From: Streptomyces guryensis
Lineage (GTDB): Bacteria > Actinomycetota > Actinomycetes > Streptomycetales > Streptomycetaceae
Direction: 5' to 3'
DNA length: 64,000 nt
NCBI RefSeq assembly: GCF_021261325.1
Contig: NZ_JAJSBI010000028.1
Span: forward strand, 1 to 64,000
Both the position numbers and the translations under genes were made by a program. Below, piece by piece: positions 8,723 through 16,851 of the stretch. Within the stretch, counting starts at the first letter, position 1. Every line of letters starts with the position of its first letter. Under the pieces are notes generated by a model that was not told the DNA's origin, did not search any database, and saw nothing but the letters and a program-made list of their open reading frames with translations.

Positions 8723-8857
8723 TCAATCCGGGGCGGGAGGCCGGGTGTGGAGAAGTTCCGAAGGACGCTTGAACAAACGAAACCGCTTACCCGTACTTCA
8801 TCCCGAACGCCGGCGCCGCGTTTGTACACCCACTCCTGACCCAAGTGAGGCATCCGC

Positions 8858-9745
8858 ATGTCCAGGGCTCTTCCGAAGTACAACAAGCGTCGCGTGGCCA
8901 TCATCGGCGGCGCTGCCGCGGTGGCGCTGTCCGGAGCGGTGATCGCCGGTTCCGCCCTCGCCGGGACGCCGTCCAAGAGCAGCGGGAACAACGCCCGGAC
9001 GCTGGCCGCGTCCCCCGGCACCATCACCTGCCAGGACGTCGCGTCGAAGCTCCCCGCGATCCCCGCCTCCGCTCAGGCCGAGGTCACCCGTAACCTCACC
9101 CTGCTGCAGACGCAGATCCAGGAGGCCAACAACCGGCTGCAGAGCACGGTCGGCCAGGGCGGCCCGAACTTCGTGAACAACGCCATCCTGGGCCCCCTCA
9201 AGGACAAGCGGGTGGCCACGATCAACCGCATCGCGACTGCCATCGGCCGCACCGCGGCCAAGCCGACCGGCCTGGACGCGCTGGCGCCGTGCACACTGAA
9301 CGCCGCCGGCGCGAACACCGGTGCCAACAAGGGGAACGGCAACAAGGGGAACGGGAACAACGGGAACGCCAACACGGGTAACGCCGGCTCCGGTGCCGCC
9401 GCGAACACCACGGCAACGGGCGGGCAGGCGGCAGGTGCCGGCGCCTCCGCCGTCGGCACCATCACCTGCCCGGACGTCGCCTCGAAGCTCCCCGCGATCC
9501 CCGCCTCCGCTCAGGCCGAGGTCACCCGCAACCTCACCCTGCTGCAGACACAGATCCAGGAGGCCAACAACCGGCTGCAGAGCACGGTCGGCCAGGGCGG
9601 GCCGAACTTCGTGCAGAACGCGATCCTCGGCCCGCTGGCCGACAAGCGGAAGTCGACCGTCGACCGCATCGCGACCGCCATCGGCCGCACCGCGGCGAAG
9701 CCGACCGGCCTGGACTCCCTGGCCGCCTGCACGCTCACCAAGTAA
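8858..9745 (+). CDS. Exported protein of two near-identical repeats, function unknown
   Basis: A 295-residue protein I cannot assign to a named family. The N-terminus KRRVAIIGGAAAVALSGAVIAGSALAG is a signal peptide, possibly Tat-dependent. Two 94-residue repeats follow (about 54-147 and 200-293), joined by a Gly/Asn-rich linker. Each starts with GTITC and ends with PCTL or ACTL, so each has one Cys near either end that could close a disulfide. The core (AEVTRNLTLLQTQIQEANNR) is helical and probably coiled-coil. The repeats are almost identical in DNA too, which implies recent duplication or gene conversion. It is divergent from argG and ends at a strong hairpin. Confidence 0.85.
   Translation: MSRALPKYNKRRVAIIGGAAAVALSGAVIAGSALAGTPSKSSGNNARTLAASPGTITCQDVASKLPAIPASAQAEVTRNLTLLQTQIQEANNRLQSTVGQGGPNFVNNAILGPLKDKRVATINRIATAIGRTAAKPTGLDALAPCTLNAAGANTGANKGNGNKGNGNNGNANTGNAGSGAAANTTATGGQAAGAGASAVGTITCPDVASKLPAIPASAQAEVTRNLTLLQTQIQEANNRLQSTVGQGGPNFVQNAILGPLADKRKSTVDRIATAIGRTAAKPTGLDSLAACTLTK
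9017..9736 (+). repeat. Intragenic direct repeat, two 282-base copies
   Basis: Copies at 9017-9298 and 9455-9736 encode the two repeats of the exported protein. Long runs are identical at the DNA level, including synonymous sites, across the segment for LPAIPASAQAEVTRNLT. The offset between copies is 438 bases. Confidence 0.85.
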
Positions 9746-9763
9746 GCCGCGTGACAGGCGCTG

Positions 9764-9798
9764 TGGCCGCCCCGATTGAGCGCCGGCCGGGGCGGCCA
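9764..9798 (+). terminator. Terminator after the repeat protein
   Basis: A perfect 11-base stem, TGGCCGCCCCG/CGGGGCGGCCA, with a 13-base loop, 18 bases after the stop at 9745. Confidence 0.75.
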
Positions 9799-9854
9799 CG
9801 GCCGGCGGCCGCCGGCCGACCACTGGAGTGCACCATGCGGAGGTCGCAGTTCCT

Positions 9855-9883
9855 TAGACAGGCGAAAGGTTTGCGTCCATAAT
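9855..9883 (+). promoter_or_regulatory. Promoter of the flavin-type oxidoreductase gene
   Basis: TAGACA (9855-9860), a 17-base spacer and CATAAT (9878-9883). The GTG start at 9892 is only 8 bases beyond the -10, so transcription should begin at or beside the start codon. Confidence 0.65.
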
Positions 9884-9891
9884 CGTGAGGT

Positions 9892-10479
9892 GTGGGAAAG
9901 ACTTATGAACGCATAGACGGCAGGCTGCGCACCTTCATCGAGGCGCAGCCACTCTTCTTCACCGCGACCGCGCCGCTCTCCGGCGACGGCACGGTCAACC
10001 TCTCCCCCAAGGGCCTCAAGGGCACCTTCGCGGTACTCGACGAACTCACCGTGGCCTATCTGGACTTCGCCGGATCCAACGCCGAGACGATCGCGCATCT
10101 GCGGGAGAACGGGCGGATCACGCTGATGTGGTGCGCCTTCCAGGGTCCGCCGAACATCGTGCGGGTGCACGGGCGCGGCGAGCCCGTCTTCCGCGACGAC
10201 CCGCGCTTCAAGGAACTGCTCACCCGTTTCCCGGACATCGACCCGACGCCGCACGGTCTGCGGGCCGTCATCGTCGTGACGGCCGAACTCGTCCGCGACA
10301 CCTGCGGTTACGCCGTGCCCTTCATGACCTACGACGAGGACCGCGACCTGCACGGCAAGCGCTTCGCACGGGAGGACGACGCCTCGCTCGGCGAGTACTT
10401 CGCCAAGAAGGAGCACATCGCGACGAGCCTGGATGGCCTACCCGGGCTGCCGTTGCCGCTCCCCCCGTCTACGGTCTGA
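9892..10479 (+). CDS. Pyridoxamine 5'-phosphate oxidase-fold protein
   Basis: A 195-residue split-barrel protein likely to bind FMN or F420 and act as a small oxidoreductase; the physiological substrate is unknown. The fold is indicated by FFTATAPLSGDGTVNLSPKG near the N-terminus and the VRVHGRGEPVF strand. The GTG start at 9892 follows directly on a promoter, which suggests a leaderless mRNA, although GTGAGG lies close by. The L,D-transpeptidase gene begins four bases after its stop, so the two are probably co-transcribed. Confidence 0.82.
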   Translation: MGKTYERIDGRLRTFIEAQPLFFTATAPLSGDGTVNLSPKGLKGTFAVLDELTVAYLDFAGSNAETIAHLRENGRITLMWCAFQGPPNIVRVHGRGEPVFRDDPRFKELLTRFPDIDPTPHGLRAVIVVTAELVRDTCGYAVPFMTYDEDRDLHGKRFAREDDASLGEYFAKKEHIATSLDGLPGLPLPLPPSTV

Positions 10480-10482
10480 GCC

Positions 10483-11193
10483 ATGCGATCAGCTCTCGCC
10501 GCCGGCGCCCTGGTGTCCGCCTCGCTCCTGGTCCTCGGTCTTGTGCCGGACGCGTCGGCCGCCGGTGCGCCCCTTCCCGCCCGGATGGCCGGCACGGGCG
10601 GCGGTACGCAGCTGATCACCGCCGTGGCCCCGAGGACGAGCTCGACGTCCGGCACGGTCACCTGGTGGGACCTGCGGGGCGGCCGGTGGGTGAAGGCCGG
10701 TTCGGCGTCCGCGCGGTTCGGGGCGAAGGGGCTCGTGGAGGGGGCGTCGCGCAGGCAGAACACGAACACGACTCCGACCGGACTGTACAACCTGCCGTAC
10801 GCCTTCGGCATCGAGGCCGCGCCGACCGGGACCCGCTACAAGTACCGTGCCGTGCAGCGGAGTTCGTGGTGGTGCGAGGACAACCCCTCGACGTCCTACA
10901 ACCGCTGGACCGATCCGCGTCCGGCCGACTGCCGGGCGTCCGAGTCCGAGCACCTTGCCTCGTACGGGACGCAGTACGCGTATGCGTTCGTCATCGGGTT
11001 CAACTACCACCAGCGGGTGCGGGGGCGCGGCGCCGGCATTTTCCTGCATGTCAACGGGCGAGGGGCCACCGCGGGGTGTGTGTCCGTGCCCCGGGGCGCG
11101 ATGCGGGCGATTCTCCAGTGGGCGGTGCCCGGGAGGCATCCGCACATCGCCGTGGGAACAGCGGGCGGGAACACGGTGATCACGCGGTACTGA
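10483..11193 (+). CDS. L,D-transpeptidase family protein (YkuD-like), exported
   Basis: Expected to form or edit 3-3 cross-links in peptidoglycan outside the membrane. The 236-residue protein opens with a signal peptide (MRSALAAGALVSASLLVLGL, cleavage near DASAAG). The C-terminal catalytic block FLHVNGRGATAGCVSVP supplies the His and nucleophile Cys, a variant of the HGT/SxGC(h/V)R pattern. The middle region TPTGLYNLPYAFGI is also typical. Its 3' end overlaps the convergent histidine kinase gene by 14 bases. Confidence 0.85.
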   Translation: MRSALAAGALVSASLLVLGLVPDASAAGAPLPARMAGTGGGTQLITAVAPRTSSTSGTVTWWDLRGGRWVKAGSASARFGAKGLVEGASRRQNTNTTPTGLYNLPYAFGIEAAPTGTRYKYRAVQRSSWWCEDNPSTSYNRWTDPRPADCRASESEHLASYGTQYAYAFVIGFNYHQRVRGRGAGIFLHVNGRGATAGCVSVPRGAMRAILQWAVPGRHPHIAVGTAGGNTVITRY

Positions 11194-12640
11194 GCCGCAC
11201 GGAGAAGGTGGTCGACCCCGCTCTGCTCGCCAGGCTCACACTCCCCCCATGTGCCTCCGCCACCGCCGCCACGATCGACAGGCCCAGGCCCGCGCCCCCG
11301 CCGGGGGCGTCCTTGCGGCGGCGGTGTTCGGCTCGGGTGAAGCGTTCGAAGACGCCCGGCTGGATGTCCTCGGGGACGCCAGGGCCGTCGTCGTGGACCT
11401 TGAGGACGGCCGAGGATGCGTCGGCCTCCAACGACACCGTCACCTTGGTGCCGACCGGGGTGTGCAGCCGCGCGTTGGCCAGCAGGTTGGCCAGTACCTG
11501 GTGCAGGCGGTGCTCGTCGCCGGTGACCGTGACCGGTTCCTCGGGGAGTTCCAGGTACCAGCGGTGGTCGGGGCCGACGGCGCGGGCGTCGCTGACGGCG
11601 TCCAGGACCAGGCGGGTCAGGTCGACGGGGAGGCGTTCGAGGGGGCGGCCCGCGTCCAAGCGGGCCAGCAGCAGGAGGTCGTCCACCATCGCGCCCATAC
11701 GGCCCGACTCGGCGGCGATGCGTTCCAGGGCGTGGGTGACCTCCGGCGGCACCGGGCCCGGGTGGAGGAGGGCCAGTTCCGCGTGGCCGCGGACCGAGGC
11801 GACCGGGGTGCGCAGCTCGTGGCTGGCGTCGGCGGCGAAGCTGCGCAGCCGCTCCTCGCTGGCATGCCGTTTGGTCAGGGCGTCCTCGACGTGGCCGAGC
11901 ATGCGGTTGAAGGCACCGGCGACCTGTCCCACCTCGCTGCGCGGGTCGGACTCGGGGGCGCGCGGCGGCAGGGCCACCTCACCGCTGGCGAGCGGGAGTT
12001 CGCTGACCCGGGTGGCGGTCGCGGCGACCCGGCTCAGCGGTCTGAGCGACCAGCGCACCCAGAGGGCGCCCGCGACACCGGTGAGGGTCAGTGCGGCGCC
12101 GAAGACGATCCCGGAGACCAGTTCGAGGCGGTGGACGGCGGCCTCCACCGGCTCCAGGGGCATGCCGGTGATCAGGACGTCGCCGTCGAGGCCTCTCGAC
12201 GCCATCAACCGGTAGTGGTACAGCGCGGTGAGCCGGACGCTGTGCCCCTTGCCGTCGGCGGGGACCGCGGCGAGCTGCTGCCGTTCCCGGGCGGACAGGG
12301 TGACGTCGACGACGCCCGAGGAGCGGACGACGGCCGCGTTGCTGACCTTTCCGTCGACCAGGCGGGCGCCGAAGGTGCCCGTGGCCTGCCTCCGGTCGTC
12401 GGCACGGTTGTCGCGGTCGTGGTCGTTGGGCAGACTGCCGCCGTGTTCGAGGCTCACCGCGAACCGGTTCCCGGCCTGGGTCAGCTGCTCGTCGAGGCGG
12501 CTGGTGAGGAAGCCGTTCAGCTCGATGACCGCCGCGAGGCCGACCGCCGCGCAGCTGACCGCCAGCAGCACCGCGAGGCCGACGGTGAGCCGGGCCCGGA
12601 GCGTCCGCGGCCGGGGCAGCCGCCGCCACTGCGGCCTCAT
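11180..12640 (-). CDS. Membrane sensor histidine kinase
   Basis: Sensor of a two-component pair, 486 residues. Two membrane spans (about residues 15-42 and 170-195) bracket an extracytoplasmic sensor region. A HAMP domain, the phosphoacceptor His in SHELRTPVASVRGH, and the ATP-binding boxes NLLANARLH, DDGPGVP and GAGLGLSIV follow. Its ATG overlaps the response-regulator stop by four bases. The signal is unknown. The adjacent redox cluster, separated only by a repeat-rich control region, makes a redox or cell-envelope cue plausible (inference). Confidence 0.92.
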   Translation of the reverse strand: MRPQWRRLPRPRTLRARLTVGLAVLLAVSCAAVGLAAVIELNGFLTSRLDEQLTQAGNRFAVSLEHGGSLPNDHDRDNRADDRRQATGTFGARLVDGKVSNAAVVRSSGVVDVTLSARERQQLAAVPADGKGHSVRLTALYHYRLMASRGLDGDVLITGMPLEPVEAAVHRLELVSGIVFGAALTLTGVAGALWVRWSLRPLSRVAATATRVSELPLASGEVALPPRAPESDPRSEVGQVAGAFNRMLGHVEDALTKRHASEERLRSFAADASHELRTPVASVRGHAELALLHPGPVPPEVTHALERIAAESGRMGAMVDDLLLLARLDAGRPLERLPVDLTRLVLDAVSDARAVGPDHRWYLELPEEPVTVTGDEHRLHQVLANLLANARLHTPVGTKVTVSLEADASSAVLKVHDDGPGVPEDIQPGVFERFTRAEHRRRKDAPGGGAGLGLSIVAAVAEAHGGSVSLASRAGSTTFSVRLSTA

Positions 12641-13377
12641 GGCGCCACCGGCTTGAGCACGTACCCGGCCCCCCGCACCGTGTGGATCATCGGCTCGCGG
12701 CCCGCGTCCACCTTCTTGCGCAGATAGGAGATGTACAGCTCGACGACGTGGGCGCGGCCGCCGAAGTCGTAGGACCAGACCCGGTCGAGGATCTGTGCCT
12801 TGCTGAGCACGCGGCGCGGGTTGCGCATCAGGAAGCGGAGCAGCTCGAACTCGGTGGGCGACAGCTCGATCAGCTCGCCCGCCCGGGTCACCTCGCGGGC
12901 CTCCTCGTCCATGACCAGGTCGCCCACGGTCAGCCGCGGCCCCTCGTCCAGCTGGCGGGCCATGCCGGCGCGGCGCAGCAGTCCGCGGACCCGGGCGACG
13001 ACCTCCTCCAGGCTGAAGGGCTTGGTGACGTAGTCGTCCCCGCCCGCGGTGATGCCCGCGATGCGGTCCTCCACGGCGTCCCGTGCGGTGAGGAAGAGGA
13101 CACAGACGTCGGGCTTCACGCCGTGCAGGGAGCGCAGGACCGCGAAGCCGTCGGTGTCGGGCAGCATCACGTCCAGCACGACGGCGTCCGGCATCAGCTC
13201 CCGCGCCTCGGCCAGCGCGGAGGCACCGTCGCCCGCCGAGCGGACCTGCCAGCCCTCGTAGCGCAGGGCACCCGAGAGCACCTCGGCCAGGTCCGGGTCG
13301 TCGTCGACGACGAGGACGCGCAGCGGGGTGCCGTCGGGGCGGGTGAGGGCGGGGCGGCCGGAGCGGGTGGTGTTCAT
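12637..13377 (-). CDS. OmpR/PhoB-family response regulator
   Basis: Partner of the overlapping kinase. The receiver domain shows the acidic pocket DDDPD, the phosphoacceptor Asp in VVLDVMLP, and Thr and Lys in FLTARDA and YVTKPF. The C-terminal winged helix reads through LSPTEFELLRFLM to RGAGYVLKP. I start at the ATG at 13377 (MNTTRSGRPA), giving 246 residues; the frame runs further upstream through the control region. A cluster of 11-base-phased CTCTGAG/CTCAGAG motifs lies between this gene and the divergent redox genes and is the probable binding site. Confidence 0.92.
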   Translation of the reverse strand: MNTTRSGRPALTRPDGTPLRVLVVDDDPDLAEVLSGALRYEGWQVRSAGDGASALAEARELMPDAVVLDVMLPDTDGFAVLRSLHGVKPDVCVLFLTARDAVEDRIAGITAGGDDYVTKPFSLEEVVARVRGLLRRAGMARQLDEGPRLTVGDLVMDEEAREVTRAGELIELSPTEFELLRFLMRNPRRVLSKAQILDRVWSYDFGGRAHVVELYISYLRKKVDAGREPMIHTVRGAGYVLKPVAP

Positions 13378-13425
13378 CGCCCTACCAGGATCGCCCCTCG
13401 CCGGGCCGGCGAGCGCCCCGCGATG

Positions 13426-13480
13426 CTCTGAGTTTCCTCTGAGTGGGCTCAGAGGGTGCCGGTTGAGAGCCTGCTCAGAG
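13426..13480. promoter_or_regulatory. Phased heptamer array, probable response-regulator operator
   Basis: Heptamers start at 13426 (CTCTGAG), 13437 (CTCTGAG) and 13448 (CTCAGAG), and a second group at 13463 (TTGAGAG) and 13474 (CTCAGAG). Spacing inside each group is exactly 11 bases, one helical turn, as expected for tandem binding of OmpR-type dimers. The array lies between the regulator (minus) and the ferric-reductase cluster (plus) and could control both. Confidence 0.65.
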
Positions 13481-13525
13481 GTTACGGCGGCACAGTTGCG
13501 TCCGGTACAGCGAAAGGACGCACAC

Positions 13526-14878
13526 ATGACCACCGTGTACGAGCGGCGGACGGCACCGGCCGTGGCGCCGGCCGCGCGGCGCTCCCCCGCGGGCCCTCTG
13601 CTCGCCCTTCTGTGGGCCGGGGCGGCGGCCGTGGTCGCCCTGTGGTGGACCGACACCGGCTCGGTGGTCGGTGCGGCCGGCTGGCTGACCGGGGCCGGGC
13701 GGATCGCCGGGCTGCTGTGCGGGTACGCCTGCGCGGTACTGGTCGGTCTGATGGCGCGGGTGCCACTGCTGGAGCGGCGGATCGGCTCGGACCGGGTGGC
13801 TCGCTGGCACGCGATGGCAGGCCGCTACACGGTGTGCCTGCTGGTCGCGCACATCGTGCTGATCCTCCTCGGGTACGCCGCCCAGGACCGCGCCTCGGTG
13901 TGGCACGAGACGCTCACCGTGGTCCTGGACTACCCGGACATGCTCAAGGCCGCCTTCGGCACGCTCATCCTGTTCGCGGTCGGCATCACCTCGGCCCGCG
14001 CCGCGCGCCGCCGCCTCAGTTACGAGTTCTGGTACTACGTCCACCTGCTCACCTACGTCGCCGTCTTCCTCGCCTTCTTCCACCAGCTGACCCTGGGCAA
14101 CGAGTTCAACGGCCACGCCGGGGCCACCGCCGCCTGGTACGCGCTGTACCTGGGCGTCGCGGCCCTGGTGGTCTGGTTCCGGCTCCTCGCGCCGGTGCGG
14201 CTCAACCTGCGGCACCGGATGCGGGTCCAGTCCGTGCACAAGGAGGCGCCCGGCGTCTACTCGGTCGTGGTCCACGGGCGGCGGCTGGACGAGATGGGCG
14301 CGCGGGCGGGGCAGTTCTTCCGCTGGCGCTTCCTCGGGGAAGGCATGGGCTGGGCATCGACGCCGTACTCACTGTCGGCACCGCCGCGCCGCGACGTGCT
14401 GCGCATCACGGTCAAGGCGCTCGGAGACCACAGTGCGGCCGTCTCCCTGCTGCGGCCCGGCACCCGGGTGTGGGCGGAGGGGCCGTACGGCTCGATGACC
14501 GAGGACCGGCAGACCTCGCCGAAGTCCCTGCTGATCGCCGCCGGGGTCGGCATCACCCCGATGCGGGCCCTGTTCGAGACGCTGCCCGGCGAGGTGACCC
14601 TCCTCTACCGTGCGCGTACGGCCGAGGACCTCGCGCTGGGCGGGGAGCTGGAGGCCATCGCACGCTGGCGCGGAGCCAAGGTGCTGTACGCGCTCAACGG
14701 GCCGGACGGGCGGCGCCCCACATTCACCGCCCAGTCCCTGCGCGCGTCCTTCCCCGACCTCGCCGGTCACGACGTCTACATCTGCGGCCCGCACGGCTTC
14801 GCCCGCGAGCTGTACGAGGCGCTGCGCACCGCAGGTGTCCCGGACCGCCGTATCCACCACGAGTCGTTCGAGCTGTGA
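13526..14878 (+). CDS. Ferric-reductase-like transmembrane oxidoreductase 1
   Basis: A 450-residue membrane electron carrier: an N-terminal heme-binding ferric-reductase-like domain with about six spans, then a cytoplasmic FAD/NAD(P)H domain. Likely heme ligands are His in WHAMAGRYTVCLLVAHIV and in VHLLTYVAVFLAFFHQ. The FAD-binding TPYSLSAPP, EGPYGSM, nucleotide-binding AAGVGITPMRALFE and CGPHGF motifs are present. It should move electrons from NAD(P)H across the membrane. The ATG at 13526 has GAAAGGA upstream. It heads a five-gene cluster with FMN-binding proteins and ApbE. Confidence 0.88.
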   Translation: MTTVYERRTAPAVAPAARRSPAGPLLALLWAGAAAVVALWWTDTGSVVGAAGWLTGAGRIAGLLCGYACAVLVGLMARVPLLERRIGSDRVARWHAMAGRYTVCLLVAHIVLILLGYAAQDRASVWHETLTVVLDYPDMLKAAFGTLILFAVGITSARAARRRLSYEFWYYVHLLTYVAVFLAFFHQLTLGNEFNGHAGATAAWYALYLGVAALVVWFRLLAPVRLNLRHRMRVQSVHKEAPGVYSVVVHGRRLDEMGARAGQFFRWRFLGEGMGWASTPYSLSAPPRRDVLRITVKALGDHSAAVSLLRPGTRVWAEGPYGSMTEDRQTSPKSLLIAAGVGITPMRALFETLPGEVTLLYRARTAEDLALGGELEAIARWRGAKVLYALNGPDGRRPTFTAQSLRASFPDLAGHDVYICGPHGFARELYEALRTAGVPDRRIHHESFEL

Positions 14879-14888
14879 GGCAGCACAC

Positions 14889-15365
14889 GTGCACGCATTG
14901 AAGAAGAACCGCCCCCTGCGCCGGATCGTGCTGGCGAGCGCCGCCACCGTCTCCGGGATGGTGATGCTGCTGTCGCTGAAGCCGCACTCGACGTCGGCGG
15001 CCGCCCTGGCGGTGCCCGCGCCCTCCAGCAGTTCGAGCGCGTCGGGCGGGACCGGCGGGTCCAGCGGGTCCGGAGGATCGACCACCGTCACGAAGACCGT
15101 CACCGGCGACACGATCCAGACCCGCTGGGGCCCCGTCCAGGTCCGCATCACCCTCAAGAGCGGCAAGCTCACCGAGGTGACCGCCGTCACCTACCCCACG
15201 GACAATCCACGCGACCAGGAGATCAACAGCTACGCCCTCCCCCGGCTCCGCAGCGAGGCGCTGCAGGCCCAGAGCGCGAACATCGACACCGTCTCCGGGG
15301 CCACCTACACAAGTGACGGTTACCGCCAGTCACTCCAGTCCGCACTGGACTCGGCACGGAGCTGA
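14889..15365 (+). CDS. Exported FMN-binding domain protein, single domain
   Basis: A 158-residue extracytoplasmic protein expected to carry covalently bound FMN. It begins with LRRIVLASAATVSGMVMLLSL, a signal or anchor with an RR pair that could direct Tat export, then a Ser/Gly-rich spacer and one FMN_bind domain (about 72-155). The flavinylation motif SGATYTS is at 136-142, with Thr139 the expected attachment site. The GTG at 14889 sits ten bases after the upstream stop with GAGG before it. It is the likely electron acceptor of the preceding reductase. Confidence 0.85.
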   Translation: MHALKKNRPLRRIVLASAATVSGMVMLLSLKPHSTSAAALAVPAPSSSSSASGGTGGSSGSGGSTTVTKTVTGDTIQTRWGPVQVRITLKSGKLTEVTAVTYPTDNPRDQEINSYALPRLRSEALQAQSANIDTVSGATYTSDGYRQSLQSALDSARS

Positions 15366-15439
15366 ACACACCGGCGTCGTGGCACGTATCTCTGGGCCAA
15401 GGGACCACGACAGCCCCTTGCCCCCGCCCCGGAGGAACA

Positions 15440-16822
15440 GTGACCACCACGCTCGCAGGCGGCCGCGCCGCCCGCCGCCAGACGATGCGCCGCATCCGTC
15501 CGCGCCGCTCCCCGGCGACCGTTCTGCTGCTCGCCGTATGGGCGGGCGCGGTCGGTGTGCTGTGGCTGTGGTGGCACAACACGCCGTCCATCGCCGACCA
15601 GAACGGCAAGATCCTCAACGCGGGCCGGATCACCGGTCTGCTGGCCGGCTATCTGATGGCACTGGTCGTGCTGCAGATGGCCCGGGTGCCCGCGCTGGAG
15701 CGGCGCGTCGGCTCCGACCGGGTGGCGCGCTGGCACGCGATGAGCGGCCGCTACACGCTCTGCCTGGTCTTCGCGCACGTCTTCCTCATCATGTGGGGCT
15801 ACGCGCTGCAGGCGGGCAAATCGCTCGGCGACATCGTCCAGCAGACCATCGACTCCGTCAACCAGCTGCCGGACATGGGCAAGGCGGCCATCGGCACCGG
15901 CCTGTTCGTGCTCATCGGGCTGACGTCGATCGGCCCGGTGCGGCGCAGGATTCCGTACGACACCTGGTACCACGTCCACCTGCTGACGTACGGAGCCGTG
16001 TTCCTGACGTTCTGGCACCAGATCACCACCGGCAACGACTTCGCCGTCGAGCCGACCGCGAAGACCTTCTGGTACGTGCTGTACGGGTCGGTCACCGCGC
16101 TGGTCGTCTGGTACCGCATCCTCACCCCGATCCGGCTGAACATGCGGCACCGCATGCGCGTCGAGGCCGTGATCGAGGAGACGCCGGGCATCGTGTCGGT
16201 GCTGATCGGCGGGCGGAAGCTGCACCGGATGGGCGCGGAGGCCGGACAGTTCTTCCGGTGGCGGTTCCTCGCCCCGGGCATGCGGTTCTCCTCCCACCCG
16301 TACTCGCTGTCGGCGGCGCCCCGCCCCGACATGCTGCGGATCACCGTGAAGGCGATCGGCGATCACAGCGCCCGGCTGCGCGAGCTGACACCCGGCACCA
16401 AGGTGTGGGCCGAGGGCCCGTACGGCGCGATGACCGCCCAGCGGCGCAGCCGCGGCAAGGTGCTGCTGGTCGCTGGCGGCGTCGGCATCACACCGATGCG
16501 GGCTCTGTTCGAGACGCTGCCCGGCGCCTCCGGCGACATCACGCTCCTCTACCGCGCCAACACCACCCAGGACCTGGCGCTGTGGGACGAGCTCGCCGCC
16601 ATCGCAGACGACCGCGGTGCCCGGTTGATGTACGCGGTCAACAGCCCGGACGGGGAGCGCCCGGACATCTCGGCGGAGCGGCTGCGGCAGAAGCTGCCGG
16701 ACATCGAACAGCACGACGTCTTCATGTGCGGGCCGGCCGGCTTCGCGCAGGGCGTGTACGAAGCACTGCGCGGCGCGGGAGTGCCCGCCCGCCGCATCCA
16801 TCACGAGTCGTTCGAGATGTGA
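15440..16822 (+). CDS. Ferric-reductase-like transmembrane oxidoreductase 2
   Basis: A 460-residue paralogue of the reductase at 13526, with the same order: heme-binding membrane domain, FAD domain, NAD(P)H domain. Key segments are WHAMSGRYTLCLVFAHVF and VHLLTYGAVFLTFWHQ (heme ligands), HPYSLSAAP (FAD), EGPYGAM, AGGVGITPMRALFE and CGPAGF. The GTG start has GGAGGA nine bases before it. The tandem arrangement reductase-FMN protein-reductase-FMN protein suggests duplication of a two-gene unit, with the copies now specialised or acting in series. Confidence 0.88.
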   Translation: MTTTLAGGRAARRQTMRRIRPRRSPATVLLLAVWAGAVGVLWLWWHNTPSIADQNGKILNAGRITGLLAGYLMALVVLQMARVPALERRVGSDRVARWHAMSGRYTLCLVFAHVFLIMWGYALQAGKSLGDIVQQTIDSVNQLPDMGKAAIGTGLFVLIGLTSIGPVRRRIPYDTWYHVHLLTYGAVFLTFWHQITTGNDFAVEPTAKTFWYVLYGSVTALVVWYRILTPIRLNMRHRMRVEAVIEETPGIVSVLIGGRKLHRMGAEAGQFFRWRFLAPGMRFSSHPYSLSAAPRPDMLRITVKAIGDHSARLRELTPGTKVWAEGPYGAMTAQRRSRGKVLLVAGGVGITPMRALFETLPGASGDITLLYRANTTQDLALWDELAAIADDRGARLMYAVNSPDGERPDISAERLRQKLPDIEQHDVFMCGPAGFAQGVYEALRGAGVPARRIHHESFEM

Positions 16823-16851
16823 GCGACGGGACTCAGGAGTCTGGGAAAGCG

